Below are positions 63,979-64,000 of a DNA stretch of 64,000 nucleotides, in pieces; the stretch's first letter is position 1, and every line of letters begins with the position of its first letter. The notes under the pieces were generated by a model, which was not told where the DNA came from, did not search any database, and saw only the letters and a program-made list of their open reading frames with translations. Made by a program: the position numbers and the translations under genes. Source of the stretch: Anisakis pegreffii (Eukaryota; Nematoda; Chromadorea; Rhabditida; Anisakidae); NCBI GenBank assembly GCA_035041965.1, contig JAPYMA010000373.1:62001-126000 (forward strand), read 5' to 3'.

Positions 63979-64000
63979 TTGATACGACTCAAGATTCGTT

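Larger units (their letters stand above)
59218..64000. other. Right-end region: no gene firmly recognised
   Basis: Mostly AT-rich, with the tentative segments listed separately at 59.7-61.7 and 60.2 kb. A 118-codon plus-strand frame (61351-61707) and overlapping frames at 63084-63433 show no recognisable domain. Nothing is supported between 61.9 and 63.0 kb. Confidence 0.4.

Noticed and set aside
1..64000. tRNA, rRNA, CRISPR arrays, transposase or viral genes
   Set aside because: I looked for B-box-like motifs, repeat-spacer arrays and transposase or polymerase motifs in the frames and found none convincing. A tRNA scan or repeat-library search would be needed to exclude degraded copies.

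Overview
This is nuclear DNA of a nematode, read from content alone. It is AT-rich (roughly 36% GC) and its genes are split into many short exons with TTTCAG/TTGCAG-type 3' splice sites. It carries a classical cuticle collagen and a FAFA-type neuropeptide precursor of the C. elegans nlp-20 kind. Several start codons sit just downstream of a splice acceptor with no visible upstream exon, as expected for spliced-leader trans-splicing. Long introns (up to 9 kb) and sparse genes suggest a larger parasitic-type genome rather than a compact Caenorhabditis genome. The species cannot be fixed from the sequence. No rRNA, tRNA, CRISPR array, prokaryotic or viral gene was recognised.

Layout. (1) 3-2551, +: 3' part of a gene for a single-pass membrane protein with a divergent DSL-like (Notch-ligand-like) cysteine cluster. 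(2) 3075-3304, -: a possible two-exon gene for a 51-residue protein. (3) 5700-27608, -: a complete 21-exon FRMD4-type gene (FERM domain, CUPID/cytohesin-binding block, long tail ending in a PPxY motif and a PDZ-type C-terminus). It includes a 105-base symmetrical exon that can be skipped in frame. Its 9-kb intron holds a candidate opposite-strand exon pair. (4) 27.6-46.1 kb: an 18-kb stretch with no recognisable gene, only scattered open segments, repeats and one 20-bp perfect hairpin. (5) 46152-47609, +: the nlp-20-like precursor (3 exons, 98 residues). (6) 49980-53148, +: a family-31 glycosyltransferase (6 exons, 385 residues). (7) 56493-57175, +: a small two-exon single-pass membrane protein. 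(8) 57811-59205, -: a cuticle collagen (3 exons, 316 residues) with a GC-AG intron. (9) 59.2-64.0 kb: no recognised gene; a possible frame-broken Ly-6-like segment and several unassigned minus-strand open segments.

The genes do not form an operon or pathway. They are separate loci for signalling (DSL-like ligand, neuropeptide), cell polarity/cortex scaffolding (FRMD4), Golgi glycosylation (GT31) and cuticle structure (collagen). Exon models were built by hand from splice consensus and reading-phase agreement. The FRMD4, GT31, collagen and nlp-20 models also match known family architecture. The small genes rest on splice and phase logic only.
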